Origin: Lamellibrachia columna
Lineage: Eukaryota; Annelida; Polychaeta; Sabellida; Siboglinidae
Direction: 5' to 3'
NCBI GenBank assembly: GCA_963662155.1
Contig: OY759266.1
Location: 9,520,098 to 9,584,097 of the forward strand
DNA length: 64,000 nucleotides
The position numbers were made by a program, and so were the translations under genes. Positions within the stretch are counted from its first letter, which is position 1, and each line of letters opens with the position of its first letter. A model generated the notes under the pieces. The model saw only the letters and a list, made by a program, of their open reading frames with translations, did not search any database and was not told where the DNA came from. Below, one piece after another: positions 13,734 through 25,606 of this stretch.

Positions 13734-16368
13734 ATGTCGGGTTTTGGGTATGTAGAGTTTATATGTGTTTGGGCAAATACATTAATGCTTGGTCTTTCTC
13801 TCCTGGCGAATTTTGCCTTTTGCATGTTGATTAGAATGTACACAATAGGAAAAAGTACTGATTTATTGTAAAATGTTAACTTGAAAGACGTGTTCGTTTA
13901 CCTGCGGGATAATATCTGGATGAGCTTACTTAATTTGCGATATTCTTACTAGAAATTAAAAAAAATGAAACAAAGTAAATAACTTTCCTGAAACCTGTAT
14001 TGTTGTCGTAATTTAAATTTCATTTCCATTTTAATTTCGTGACACGGACGGGCCTCCATGCGTGCGTGCGTGCGTGCGTGCGTGCATGCGTGCGTGCAAC
14101 ACACCACCACAGGAATAACGTCACCAGTAGAGATAACGTATAGTCGTAATAACTAATATGTAACTGTTTCTGTCCTCCGCAGTTTTAGCAGTGGAGGAGG
14201 TTCAGGCCGGACTGATTCTAACGGTGGTGGAAGTTCAGGCCGGACTCACAATTTCGACATCGGCCGACAGAGTGAGCTGACTCGGCTCTACAACCAGCCC
14301 GTACAGAGTGCGACACACGTTGAACGGCCTTTGACGGGGTTTTCTAAAATGGTTGGTCCTGTAAAGCACTCCGGTGTCGTCGTGACCACGCAGGACGGAA
14401 GAGAAATGCTCATTCACAAGGTATGCGTGGCGGGCGCGGGACAGGACGGTGACCTTCAATGAGACATTTATATTCACGTGTCGTCTAAATCTATGGTTAG
14501 ACACTCCATTGTCTTGATTTGAAGTTGGTTACTTTCTGCGTTACAAACAAATCCCCAGTCTAATGTGTTAGATTATTAACTTTGCTTGTCGCACAGTGAC
14601 TCACATACTTTCCTGTAATCTCAATAGTAAATGAATAAACAATTCTAAATTATTTCCTTTGGCCATTGAAAATACCCTTTCGTAAACTTGTACTCCGTGA
14701 AAATTAAACATGTTTCCGGTATCACCTAAACAAAACATGTCGTTATTGTCTCCGCCACGTTTAGCTTGGTTGATTCTAAAAGTGGGAATTGGTGTGAGAA
14801 ACGAGAGTAGAGTCACCACCCTTGATAAACAATATATTGTAAGAAAATGGAAATTTCAACAGTCAAGTCTGCTACTAACAAGAGCAGTTCCGAGACATTG
14901 TGCAGCAGAGAGAGAGAGGGGGGGGGAGGGAGAGGGAGAGGGAAAGGGAGAGAGAGAGGAGGGAGAGGGAGAGTGGGGGAAGGAGGGAGGGAGAGCAGAA
15001 GGGAGAGATCGAGGGAGGGACGGAGGAAGGAGGGAGGGAGGGAGGGGGAGGGAGGAAGAGTGGGAAAGAGGGAGAGGGAGGGAGGGAGGGAGAGAGACAG
15101 AGAGAGAGGGAGGGAGGGAGGGAGGGGGAGGGAGGGAGGGAGGGAGGGAGGGAGGGAGGGAGGGAGGGAGGGAGGGAGGGAGGGAGGGAGGGAGGGAGGG
15201 AGGGAGGGAGGGAGGGAGGGAGAGATACTGACGAGTAAGGCGTAGATCACAAATGTGAAGAAAAACCAGCCACGACACGTTTCAGAAATACTCAACTAAC
15301 ACAAAACGTTATGAAAACATTTTTATAAAACGTTTTGTTAACGTTATGTTGTAGAATTTGTTAACGTTACCGTAACGTTATTTAAAAAAGTTATGCATGT
15401 ACTAAAAGTGTTGAAGACGTTAAACTAACGTTTTGAAAACGTTTAGTATAACATTGTTTCAGAAATTTGTGGTAGTGTTTTTAAAAACGTTTTCATAACG
15501 TTATCTTAACCATTTAACCAAACTAGAACCATATTTAAAAAGATTTAACAATATTGCCTTCCCAAACAAGTTCCAGATGGCAAGCGGATAAGGAAAGCCA
15601 TTTATATTGGCTTGTCGAGTGTCCAACAATTTTATCATCTGTGTATAGCCCGCCCTTATCAGATATCTGTCAATTCTATTTCTAAACATATTCATACTAC
15701 TAGCATTAACACAATCATTTGACAGTTTGTTCAATTCATTTATCACCCTCTGTGATAATGCGTACTTTCTCGTGTCCAACCTAAATTGTTCCTTAGCTAA
15801 TGCTGCTTTTTGTCCAATGGTTCTACTGACTTCTTTTTTAAGTTTGAAGAACATATTCCTATCAATATCCTCATAACCATTTACTGTCTAAAACATTTCT
15901 ATTTGGACTCCTCTTGTCCTTTCTTGTGTGGTTCTACCTAATAATATATTCTTCGTCCATGTTTCCATGTCCATTTACACTTCCCAAAATTGAATAACAT
16001 TTGCCATTTTTCTGATCATTTAAACAAAATTTCTAGATCATCCCGCAAACAGAGATTATGTGCGAGCACAACATTTAAAATGGCGTACGAAAAGTAAACC
16101 GATGAGATGTTTTATTGATGTACTCAGTGCATGCTGGGTGCAGTTCGAACTAATGCCTGTATTATGTATCCAGGGCCCGGACTTCGGCAGGAGCAGTGAC
16201 ACGGTGGTGACAGACGCCAAGCACATGAGTAGTAAGTGGAGACCCGTCGAAAGCCACCCAGTGGCCGGTTCATCTGTGGCAGACTTCGTGAAATCCGGCG
16301 GCGAAAACTACAACGGAGTCTTCAACAACTGCCACCTCGGCCGACGCCGCATGATGAATCTGAAGTGA
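13734..16368 (+). CDS. LRAT/NlpC-like small protein, array gene B (best preserved copy, 148 aa)
   Basis: Three exons join in frame: 13734-13747 (MSGF + GG, donor GG|GTATGT), 14183-14420 (acceptor tcctccgcag, donor CACAAG|GTATGC) and 16174-16368 (acceptor atccag, stop TGA). The product is 148 aa. It has a Gly/Ser-rich linker (about 5-28), LYNQPV and THVERPL, then KHSGVVVTTQDGREMLIHK with His67 and His83. Exon 3 has SSDTVVTDAKHMSSKW, then FNNCHLGRRRMM with Cys137. The first exon gives only five residues and no signal peptide, whereas gene C exon 1 encodes a clear one. A purine minisatellite, a LINE tail and an AACGTT-rich block lie in intron 2. The His-His-Cys order suggests a permuted papain-like enzyme fold (inferred). 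An upstream exon in place of this start cannot be excluded. Confidence 0.75.
14905..15225. repeat. Polypurine (GGGA)n tract, about 320 bp
   Basis: The plus strand is almost entirely G and A, first irregular, then regular GGGA units from about 15110. It lies in intron 2 of array gene B. Long mirror-symmetric polypurine runs of this kind can form triplex DNA. Confidence 0.95.
15303..15505. repeat. AACGTT-rich block, possible MITE
   Basis: AACGTT or close variants (AACGTTT, GTAACGTTA) occur about a dozen times in 200 bases in both orientations, for example TTAACGTTACCGTAACGTTA. It directly abuts the LINE tail at 15501. Confidence 0.6.
15501..15900 (-). mobile_element. LINE 3' end (end of reverse transcriptase ORF)
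   Basis: The minus strand is open for 117 codons (15501-15854). It carries the C-terminal pattern of jockey/CR1-like LINE ORF2 proteins: DTRKYALSQRVINELNKLSN, then NASSMNMFRNRIDRYLIRAG. The usual 'INEWNKL' Trp is replaced by Leu. The same tail recurs at 39950-40110, 59395-59650 and 60480-60745. This is a 5'-truncated copy in intron 2 of array gene B. Confidence 0.8.
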
Positions 16369-16564
16369 GGAGATAGTCACCAGGTGGCCTAGGCTTTCAT
16401 AGTCTCAACTCGGAGAATAGCCTTGTTGCCATCTGTAGCAAACCTAGTTTGAACTGTAGGAACTGCTTAAAGATGGCATTCAATCAATTGTTCGTACGCA
16501 GATCTTCCTCAAATTGGATAATTTGTGCATGTTATACAGCGTACCTAATAATTTTTTTTTATAT

Positions 16565-16880
<316 letters not shown>

Positions 16881-17235
16881 CTAAGGTATCGTCAACCTTT
16901 CGCAAACTCGTAAGAATGTCAAACATTGGTCAGTCCGCCTTTGTGTGTTGCCCCTAGCGAAGCCTGGTTAACGTAATGTTATGTGGGTTCGATCGAACCC
17001 ACTTATAATCGAACCACCGATTCAGTCACAAATACGCCTGTTTTCGAAATACGTTGTTCGATTTGCCCGTTGCTGAGCGTAGAGAGGTTATTTTCAATAA
17101 ACGGAACTTCCGCACTTGCGCTGCCAATCACATTCGTATGTTGTTCATTGTTCGTGGTGTTTTTGGTAATCGAATCTTACACACCAATTAAGAAAAGATG
17201 AAGGGAAAGAACATGTTTGACAACAGAGGCAAGCA

Positions 17236-17480
17236 ATCATGTACGTCACATTCCGGGGGTAGGGGTGTCCGGGTAAGCCCTACGACGTTTACATGGGTGT
17301 GGGGGTGTCTTGACAATCGTCACGTTCCTTATTAAAACCGCTTTTTACCCGTCTAGCTATCGATATCAGGGTTACGGCATATGTCAGTTTTAGAGTATAT
17401 TTCAACTGCATTCATGCGGAAAAAGAATGCGGACCCTAACATGCATTAATGAAGTTTGCAGTGGCGCCCGAAAGGTTTTC
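17236..17480 (+). repeat. Dispersed repeat, also at 28590-28717 and 29525-29780
   Basis: The words 'gggtgtcttgacaatcgtca' and 'gaatgcggaccctaacatg', with the sequence between them, recur in the NUDT1 upstream region. This looks like the edge of a mobile element whose other part lies at 18478-19095. Confidence 0.7.
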
Positions 17481-17650
17481 GCAAACTTGGTGTCCCGACA
17501 AAAAAGCTCTACAAAATACCAGCCTATTGCATCCAAACCCTTGGAAAAACATCAGCGAGATCTCATGTACTGTACGTACATGGATGATGTTGAATTGGAG
17601 TGGCTTGGTGAGGGGGACGTGGAAATGCATTGTACTCCCCAAACAGAACT

Positions 17651-19095
17651 GGTGTCTATGACACCAATAATCTCCTTGGGTAGCTCTATGAAACCTTGGG
17701 AGGATGGGATGTCTAGTGTGTGGGTAGGTACATACGTAGGATGGTGTGTGCTTTAGTTTGTCATGAGTGTATGAGTACCAGAGAACACGCCTATTTAGCT
17801 ACCTGCCTGTTAAAGTGCCGACCACCAACCGCCGAAGTAGCAATGCACAGCAAGAAGAGATTGACTACCTTCGTCAGCCCACCGTCGACATGGCCACAGA
17901 CCCACTAGTCTACTGGCAAGTCGCCCAAGATCAGCTTCCGAACTTGGCTAAGGTAGCCCAGTGCTACCTTGCTATCCCTGCCACATCAGCCCCGGTAGAA
18001 AGACTGTTTAGTGTAGCTGGATGGATGTTCCGTGCAGAACAATGCCGGTTAAGTTACAGCACTTGAAATGTAATAAGTGATTCGAAGGTACTCTCACTGT
18101 ATAAGACAATGAAGTGAATGAACACTAATGAACCAATACTAGGTACAGTACGAGTACTTATGGTACTATCAACCTGGTATACTTATGTTTGTATGCTTTT
18201 AGAAAACATTATTAAATATATTAATAATGCAAATTCAATGATTTTGTATGTTGTTCTTCTGTGTTTTTAGGTGACGTTAACTGGTAATTTAATTGAGGTT
18301 AATTAAAATTAATTGTTAATTGAATGAAAGTTAATTGTTAAGTTAATTAAATTGAACAATTTGGGAGGTTAATTTAATTTAATTTAACTTAATTGACCTG
18401 ATAAATGTGTGAGGTTAATTTAATTGGTAAATTTCTCATTTAGTTACAAGTTAATTACCCCTGCCTGGTATGCATAATAGGTCGAGGGGGGGGTCGTTCT
18501 CAAAACGGGTGTTTTGGTGTGTCTACAGTTCATCGTTACGAAGCGTGACAAGGGGCGGAAGGGGGTCTAGAAAAAAAATAGCGTGACGTGCCTTAAGGAT
18601 TGCCCCACACTTTGATGAGCTTTGAGATCACCAGTGATTACATTAGACCAGAATTACTTTACAATTGTTTTTAATATATTTCTTATAGAACCCAGTGTGA
18701 ATATGAAATAATGCCATGTGAAGATAACATTACTGTATGTACTGTATGCCTATGCCTGCGTGCAGAATCAGTGTATCATTATACTTTCAATATTTTCTTA
18801 ACCCCTTCCAAAATCCTAAATCCACCGCTGAGATCCGAGCAAAACACCAAAATTCGGCACAGCATAGCAGAATATGGTATAGAAAACTATGGTAACTACC
18901 AATTATATAGCTATGTCCACAAAAATCCTATATAATATTTTATAAAATAAAATTTTATAGAATATTGTATAAAAATTATATAGAATATTTTCTGAATTCT
19001 ACAAATCCGTGTCCGCAAAAATCCTATAAAAATGCTATCAAAATTATATAGATTGTTTTGCTAGGGGCATTGACTACTTCTCGAATCGTAGTAAC
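17651..19095 (+). mobile_element. hAT-family element body, longer copy
   Basis: The segment shares its left part (17651-17766) with 21130-21247 and its right part (18478-19095) with 21393-22100. Only this copy carries the stretch between them, which holds the transposase remnant at 17815-18066. The second copy looks like an internally deleted derivative. Ends and target duplications were not resolved. Confidence 0.65.
17815..18066 (+). pseudogene. hAT transposase C-terminal dimerisation region
   Basis: The open frame ends at 18066 and contains ATDPLVYWQVAQ, LPNLAKVAQCYLAIPATSAP and VERLFSVAG. These are diagnostic of the hAT/ZBED C-terminal dimerisation domain (DPL..W, YL.IPATSAPVERLFS.AG). 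It stops shortly after FRAEQCRLS instead of continuing to the usual 'L....E..L.L' end. No upstream catalytic region is readable, so this is a dead fragment. Confidence 0.88.
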
Positions 19096-19174
19096 TGACA
19101 GTTCCGAAACAAATTACCCAGATTATGATAGGCGTCTACCCCGAAATCAACCTAACTAGGCATTGGTCTTGCGC

Positions 19175-20731
19175 TAGTGCCCTGCACGGGCCTATAATTT
19201 AAGCCCAAACCCGGCCCGCAATTAGCAGTAAGAAACCAGGCCCGGTCAAGGCCCGCAAAAATTAGTCGAGCGCACGTTTCAGGTCCAGGCCCGGCCCATA
19301 CCCTCGGACCAAAGACGGGTAAGCCTGCGGCCCGCTAAATTTTTAAAAGATAATCCTATTATCTTATAATAAAGACGAAACACAAATAAACTGTAATACA
19401 TACGTATTGTTTTATTAAATAAAAAAATAATAATATATGAACATTGTATAATGTCTACTAGTCTGCTGTCTACTGTCCGTAGTGTGCTGGACGAGTTCGA
19501 GAAATCCAGCACCACCAATTGCTTCAAACGGACGAATATCGTGAAGAAAAATAATAAACTTTTCATTGTCATTATTACTAAGTATTATAACATATTTTAT
19601 ATATGGCTTTAATTTATTGGCTTATGGTTAGGGTAGGAGATTTGTTTATCTAACCTTAACTTAACCCTAATGCAAACCATTACATTAATCTAAGTTGTTA
19701 ATTGAATTAGCTGAAGCACGTTAACTTAATTTAAATAATTAATGTTACCAATAATAATTTGGTATTAACTGATATTTCAATTAAATGTCACCCACTAGCA
19801 GTGACACCCAGTAGCATTTCCAGCAGGCCTGCAGTCACTAGCCTGAGACAGATCAGGTTCAGACATGTGTGAATTAGTACAAGTGTGAATGAATCACTAC
19901 TTGGGAAATTGTAGACACTAAACAGTAGACACTAGTTAACACAATTGAAAAATACCAACTACAAACTGAGGTGGGCAGTGGGCAGTTGCCAGTGGGCGGG
20001 TCATTCAGGCAAGCAAGATTTGAAGGGAAGACAATGGAATGTCCACTGGTAGGGTCAAAGGGTGATACATTGATGGTTAATCATGGCTTGATTGCCTCTG
20101 AAAATATGTCTAAAGTAAACATTTGGGGCTGGCTACTTCCAGCCAAATGAACTTATGGGGCCATTAGATCTACGCAAAAGGCTACATTCATGCAAAAAAT
20201 ATGCATCTCAAACATATGTATTCTGTATGTACTATGTAGTAGTAATATGTACTGTGTGTACTGTGCATGCAATACTATGCATTGCTATGATATGAAATGT
20301 TTATATTAAAAGAATGCACATTATTAAAATTATACCATTGGAAGTTGAAAAGAGGTTAAACTACATTCTAATATATAAAGCACTGGTGTCAATCATAACT
20401 CCATGCAAGGTCTCAATTTGCAACTAAAGAAATAATTTTAAACATTCATTAACCGGAAATACAATTTATAATCAGTTTTTATTAATATTAAAATAAAACT
20501 CTTGGTTTTGTACTAATATTTTTATTATGTCCAGGCCCAGACCAGGCCCGGCTCGGCCCGCTCACACTAGGCCCAGGCCCGGCCCAAGCCCGATGTGTTT
20601 AATATTGTTCTAGCCCAGGCCCGGCCCGGGCCCGCAATATGTAAGCACGGGCCCGGCCCGGCCCGCGAAATTTTGTAGAGGCCCGGCCCGGGCCGGGCTT
20701 GGACCCAAAGCCCGGCCCGTGCAGGGCAATA
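19175..20731. mobile_element. Complete hAT-like element with perfect 8-bp target duplication
   Basis: The ends are TAGTGCCCTGCACGGGCC and GGCCCGTGCAGGGCAATA, inverted with two mismatches. The 8-bp sequence TCTTGCGC flanks both sides exactly (19167-19174 and 20732-20739), the length typical of hAT insertion. Both ends carry GGCCCGGGCC-rich subterminal repeats. The interior is AT-rich without a long transposase frame, so this is probably a non-autonomous element. Copies lie at 6205-7727 (reverse orientation) and 34204-35431. Confidence 0.9.
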
Positions 20732-20814
20732 TCTTGCGCATCGTAGTCGTAACATCCGTAGTAGTGACGTAAACACATATTTCCGGCCACTTTAAAGCAA
20801 TGCTGCCCACTTCT

Positions 20815-21115
20815 GCTGGTTTGTTGTTAATCCACTAGATGGCGATATTGTATCAAGCGGTATCCTGTCACGCATTCATAACCACTATATAACCACAAAA
20901 AAAGCAAGCGTCTCCGGGAAAAGCCCACTACCTGAATCAACTTTTTCTACGTGATACGTAAGAGAATGCCACTATTTTGAGAAGGGGCCCTAAACATCGA
21001 TGTGAAGTAAGTAAACCAAGAGTTCAACTGTAAAAGAAACTTACATCAGCAAGATTGTTACAAGTGGTGACTTTAACACTCCTTTTGAATCAGACCTATT
21101 TCATATGTGTCACAA
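20815..21115 (+). promoter_or_regulatory. Array promoter and leader exon, first copy before gene C
   Basis: It contains CTAGATGGCGATATTG, TCACGCATTCATAACCAC and TATATAA at 20886-20892. A leader follows and ends in a good donor (GAA|GTAAGT at 21007). After the donor the sequence passes into a LINE endonuclease fragment (GGTGACTTTAACAC...). The unit is repeated at 22115-22450. Confidence 0.5.
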
Positions 21116-21129
21116 CTCCCGAAACAGAT

Positions 21130-22100
21130 ATGGTGTCTATGACACCAATAATCCCCTTGGGAAGCTATATAAAACTTTGGGAGGATGGTGTGTCTAGTGT
21201 GTGGGTAGGCACATAAGTAGAATGGTGTGTGTTTTAGTTTGTCATGAGAGTAGGGCTTCACTACACGCATCAGTACACACCTTAAACGTGCGTAAACATG
21301 GACCTTTGATATATTCTTACAGACCTATATTCTATCCGTGAAGTACGAATCAGTGCAGACATGCAGCGAAGATAAAAATAGATGCATGCTTAATAGGTCG
21401 GGGGGGGGGGGTCGTTCTCAAAACGAAAGTAGTTTTAGGGGTGTGTACAGGCCAACGTTACGAAGCGTGACAAGGGGCGGAAGGGGGTCTAAAACAAAAA
21501 ATATCGTGACGTACCTTACGGATTGCCCCACACTTTGAGTCAGAACTACTTTACAATTATTTTTAATATGTTTCTTATAGAACCCAGTGTGAATATGAAA
21601 TAATGCCATGTGAGGCTAAAATGATTGTACGTACTGTATGCCTATGCCTACGTGCACAATCATTGTATCATTATACATTCAATATTTTATTAACCCCTTC
21701 CAAAATCCTAAATCCGCCCCAGAGCTTGGCATTGACGTCAGAGTACCAAACGAAGACCAAGCAGAACCAAAAAGTAAAACAAAGTTATTATTTACTTGAT
21801 GGGTCAATATAGCTGAGATCCGAGCAAAACACCCATAGCAAATTCTACACAGCATAGCAGAATATGGTACAGAAAAATATGGAAACTACAAATTCTATAG
21901 CTATGTCCGCAAAAATCCTATATAATATTCTATAAAATAAAACTGTATAGAATATTGAATAAAAATTATATAGAATGTTTCTGAATTCTACACAGCTGTT
22001 TCCGCAAAAATCCTATAGAATATTCTATCAAAATTATATAGATTGTTTTCCTAAGGGCATTACTTGACTACTTCTCGAATCGTATTAACAGACAGTTCCG
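21130..22100 (+). mobile_element. Internally deleted copy of the 17651-19095 element
   Basis: Both outer parts match the longer copy (17651-17766 and 18478-19095), but the transposase-bearing middle is missing. About 95 bases near 21720-21815 are found only here. A run of ten or more G at 21399 matches the G run at 18486. Confidence 0.65.
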
Positions 22101-22114
22101 AAACAAATTACCCA

Positions 22115-22345
22115 GATTAAAGCAATGCTGCCCACTTCTGCTGGTTTGCTGTTAATCCGCTAGATGGCGATATTGTATCAAGCGGTATCCTGTCACGCAT
22201 TCATAACCACTATATAACCACGGAAAAAAAGAAAGCAAGCGTCTCGGGGGAAAGCGCACTACCTGAATCACCTTTTTCTACGTGATACGTAAGATAATGT
22301 CACTACTTTGAGAAGGGGCCCTAAACATCGATGTGAATTAAGTAA
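22115..22345 (+). promoter_or_regulatory. Array promoter and leader exon, second copy before gene C (donor lost)
   Basis: Near-identical to the copy at 20815, with TATATAA at 22211-22217. The donor position reads GAATTAAGTAAACC instead of GAAGTAAGTAAACC, so the GT is gone. If the first copy is functional, this one would not splice at the same place. Confidence 0.5.
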
Positions 22346-22380
22346 ACCAAGAATACAACTGTAAAAGAAACAGAAACCAG

Positions 22381-22600
22381 CAAGATTGTTATAAGTGGTG
22401 ATTTTAACGCTGCAACACTCCTTTTGAATCAGACCTATTTCACATGTGTCACAATATTGGTCTGCTTAATTCAGATTATGATCATTGTTGTCAAACCAGC
22501 GCTACATATACATATGATGATGGGTGATGCACATAACTGTACTTCTTGGTTAGATCATGTGTTAACAAAGTGTTCATTCGATCGTTACATATATCCACAA
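22381..22600 (+). pseudogene. LINE endonuclease fragment
   Basis: The plus-strand frame reads KIVISGDFNAATLLLNQTYF and later HNCTSWLDHVLT. GDFNA is a hallmark of APE-type LINE endonucleases, and S.WLDHV.. matches the 'SS.IDHV' motif near the end of that domain. The fragment is inserted just after the duplicated leader; a shorter copy follows the first leader at 21050. From 22600 to 23540 the sequence is AT-rich and I see no gene. Confidence 0.7.
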
Positions 22601-23542
22601 TAGTTTCACACCGTGTGTTAGGACTATAGTTTTGTCTACATGTGTTAGGAATATCAATACAAATTTCACATTGCCGATCTATTTTGTTTTATGTTTTGAT
22701 GAAATGGCTGTAATCTTGAGAAACTAAAAACTTCAAAACCCAAATTGGGACATCACTGTAATAAAAACAGTAATATTCAATGTTTATCAATGAAATTTGG
22801 CGCATTGATACATTAGTAGTCCTATTAAATCATATTAAAATGTGTCAAAAATTAGGCACATTTATGGATTAGTAATCCCATAATTAACATATGTCAAACA
22901 TTTTAACGCTTATCCAATCTTTATTGACCTTGCATAAAATTGCCTTGTTTTACGGTTAGTTAAGTAATTAAATTAATATGTTTCAATATTTTTTTTTACT
23001 ATAGTGTGTAATATAGCAAATGAAAACACACAAATAGTAATTGTTGGTAAAGGTCATTTAATAATTGTACCAACAGAAAATAATATGTATCAATGAAAAA
23101 ATGTCTTAGCTACTGAATAAGAGACAACCATACACATTTTCGCATCACAAATGTGTCCAGTATAACAATATTTACAATGTTGATGTTTTCACATTTTTTT
23201 TACATATTTAACATTAAATGTTTAAGGTACATTTGTTGTTAGTTTGTAATATCAGTGTAGGCCCCACATATTGTAGCCAATGCGCCAATAATGAAATTCA
23301 TCTCCCAGTTCCAGGGTATCACAGATCGTATGTTGTGGCGTATGTTTTGTTGGTAAATGTCGTCAGGCATACATAAAACATGCAGGTGTTTGTTATCAAC
23401 AACAAGGCTCCACTGAAATCGAATGTATTAGTCGCACTGTATACGCGGAATAGTTTGTTTGTAAGTAATTATAGTGTATTTAACCAGGATTAGCACAAAT
23501 CCCGAGCAAAACTACGACGTTATCGGTGGCACATATACAGCG

Positions 23543-24704
23543 ATGGTTTCCTCGTGGCAACATCTGACGATCGTCCTAACGGTTCTGTTGCTGCTGCTGT
23601 TGTCGACATTTTGTGGGTATGTAGAGTTTTGTTTATGTAAGGGCAGAGCTCCACATTAATCGTTGTTGTCTTCTTCGAGAAGAATGTAGTGCTTTCATCT
23701 AAGTGATTATCACTGCGAAGCGTGCGAAGAACGATATCACCAGTCAAGATAATGTACTGTTATAACTAATAATAATCGAGGCACTTACAGCTACGGCATC
23801 GGCACGAAGAGTGGGCTCTACAACCAGCCCGTACAGAGAGTGACACACCAAACATCTCCTAGAAACAAATATAGGATCCACCATCCTCCTGTTTAGCGCT
23901 AAGCAACTGACATTGCTTCTCATACAATGAATCATACTGGAACCACCACACACATATAACTACAATCTAGACAATAAGTAAACTGCATTTTATGTTCAAA
24001 CTGAACTAGTACCCTTTTGGCCAATGAAAATGCCGGGGAACTTGCCCAAAGAGAACATTAACTAAACATCGCTCTGGTTCACACAGAAAAATTAAGCTCA
24101 GCTAACTCTATATTTCCGGTCATTTTCCCTACAACATTCAGCATGGCTGAAGACAGATACACAGAGTTGGTAACTGTTGTAACTGACGCAGTGAAGTCGG
24201 CGTCTTTCTTCTTCATTAATATGCCATAACAGAATAAACATTAAATATGGCTTCGATGTAGACGAAGCTACAACGTCGGTAGGCTCCTATACCTAGGTAG
24301 GGCAAAAACTACGTCACCGAAATGTGTCGGTGGTTTTCCTGAGAAATCCCCGTGCAGCTTGTTATGCCTGCACATTCACGACGTTTATATTTATTGGAAG
24401 CGGTTGTATCCGTATGCTACAAGTTGAAAGTTCGTTATCGTGTCGTCGCATTTTTATGCCTAATTTGCATGAATAAAAAATCAAAGTGTTGCCTATATTA
24501 TGTCGACAGGGCAAACACTACGGCGAAAGCAGTAAGACGGTGGTGACAGACGCCAAGTACATGAGTAACGACTGGAAAGAAGTCAAAAGCCGGGAAGTGT
24601 CCGGCAAGACAGTACGAGACTACGTGATTGCCTGCGGCAAAAGCTACAACGTTTTCACCGACAACTGTCACCTCGGCCGGCGCCGCATGATGAAGCTGCA
24701 ATGA
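23543..24704 (+). pseudogene. LRAT/NlpC-like array gene C (signal-peptide exon intact, His exon broken)
   Basis: Exon 1 (23543-23616) encodes MVSSWQHLTI, then a Leu-rich core and STFCG, a convincing signal peptide, with donor GG|GTATGT in phase 2. Exon 3 (24510-24704) is intact: GKHYGESSKTVVTDAKYMSN to FTDNCHLGRRRMMKLQ and stop. Exon 2 is only partly recognisable near 23790-23855 (GLYNQPVQ... then homology stops after 'gtgacacac'). The KHSGVVV...LIHK segment is not found. Without that segment both conserved histidines are lost, so the copy is probably dead. Its exon 1 shows that the family was, at least in part, secreted. From 24705 to 25606 nothing is recognised. Confidence 0.72.
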
Positions 24705-25606
24705 AAACATAGTCGCCAGGTGGCAGGTTTCCATATCCTCAACTTGGACAATAGCCTCGATTATCCAGGCCCCATCGTTTGTCGCTCTCATCATATATCT
24801 AGACTGTAGAGAAAACCTCGCCAACTCAACACTTCACCGCAGCTATGTTAATTGTACGTCCCGACTTCAGTTTGGGATGCAGACCCGTAGCAGTTGATCT
24901 AAGTAGTTCGGCAATGTGTCGTATTAGAACTACTTCGATCTTTCAAATATCTCAATGTTTCATATCCATAGCACTTTGAACACGTACACAAAATGACAAC
25001 GCTAGTATATTGGCGAAACGAAGGTTATATTTGATTATAAAGCTGAAATTTCAAAATATCGCATTTTTGTGGCTGTTGGTTCCAGTACCATCATTTAAAA
25101 ATATGGATATTTTCGCACAAACTTCACACAGCAGGTCAATTACTTGATTATGAATGTGCTGTAAACGTTTAACAGAAAAACGAAGGGACCCATGAAACGA
25201 TATGGCCATCATTGGCAAACTTTATTCTGGAACAGAAGCATCACGCTGTACAAGTTTCTTCCATTGTTTCACAACACAACAGAATAAATTGGAAGGAGCC
25301 TCAGAAGAAACATGCCAATCCCAAGTAACTTCAAACAAGCTGCTATTAATGGGACTTCAGGATGCGCTCTCTACAATTATTGTGCTTCCACAGTTGGTCG
25401 AGACAAGCTATTTACAGCATAATGTAAATAATTCCTTAATTGTAAACACAATCAACGCATTTACAACATACTTAAAAATTCAGCCTACAGAAATGGATGT
25501 TCACAAAATACTATAATCGGGAGAGATAGTAGGTAGTTAGGTCCATGTTCCCCACTCTTGTGCAAGTATTCGTATGATAATAATGATAAAAGCAGTACTG
25601 TGATCA

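Noticed and set aside
14710..15295. Open frames of Gly-Arg-Glu or Leu-Pro-Ser repeats up to 173 codons
   Set aside because: Products of the GGGA polypurine tract; no unique sequence supports a gene.
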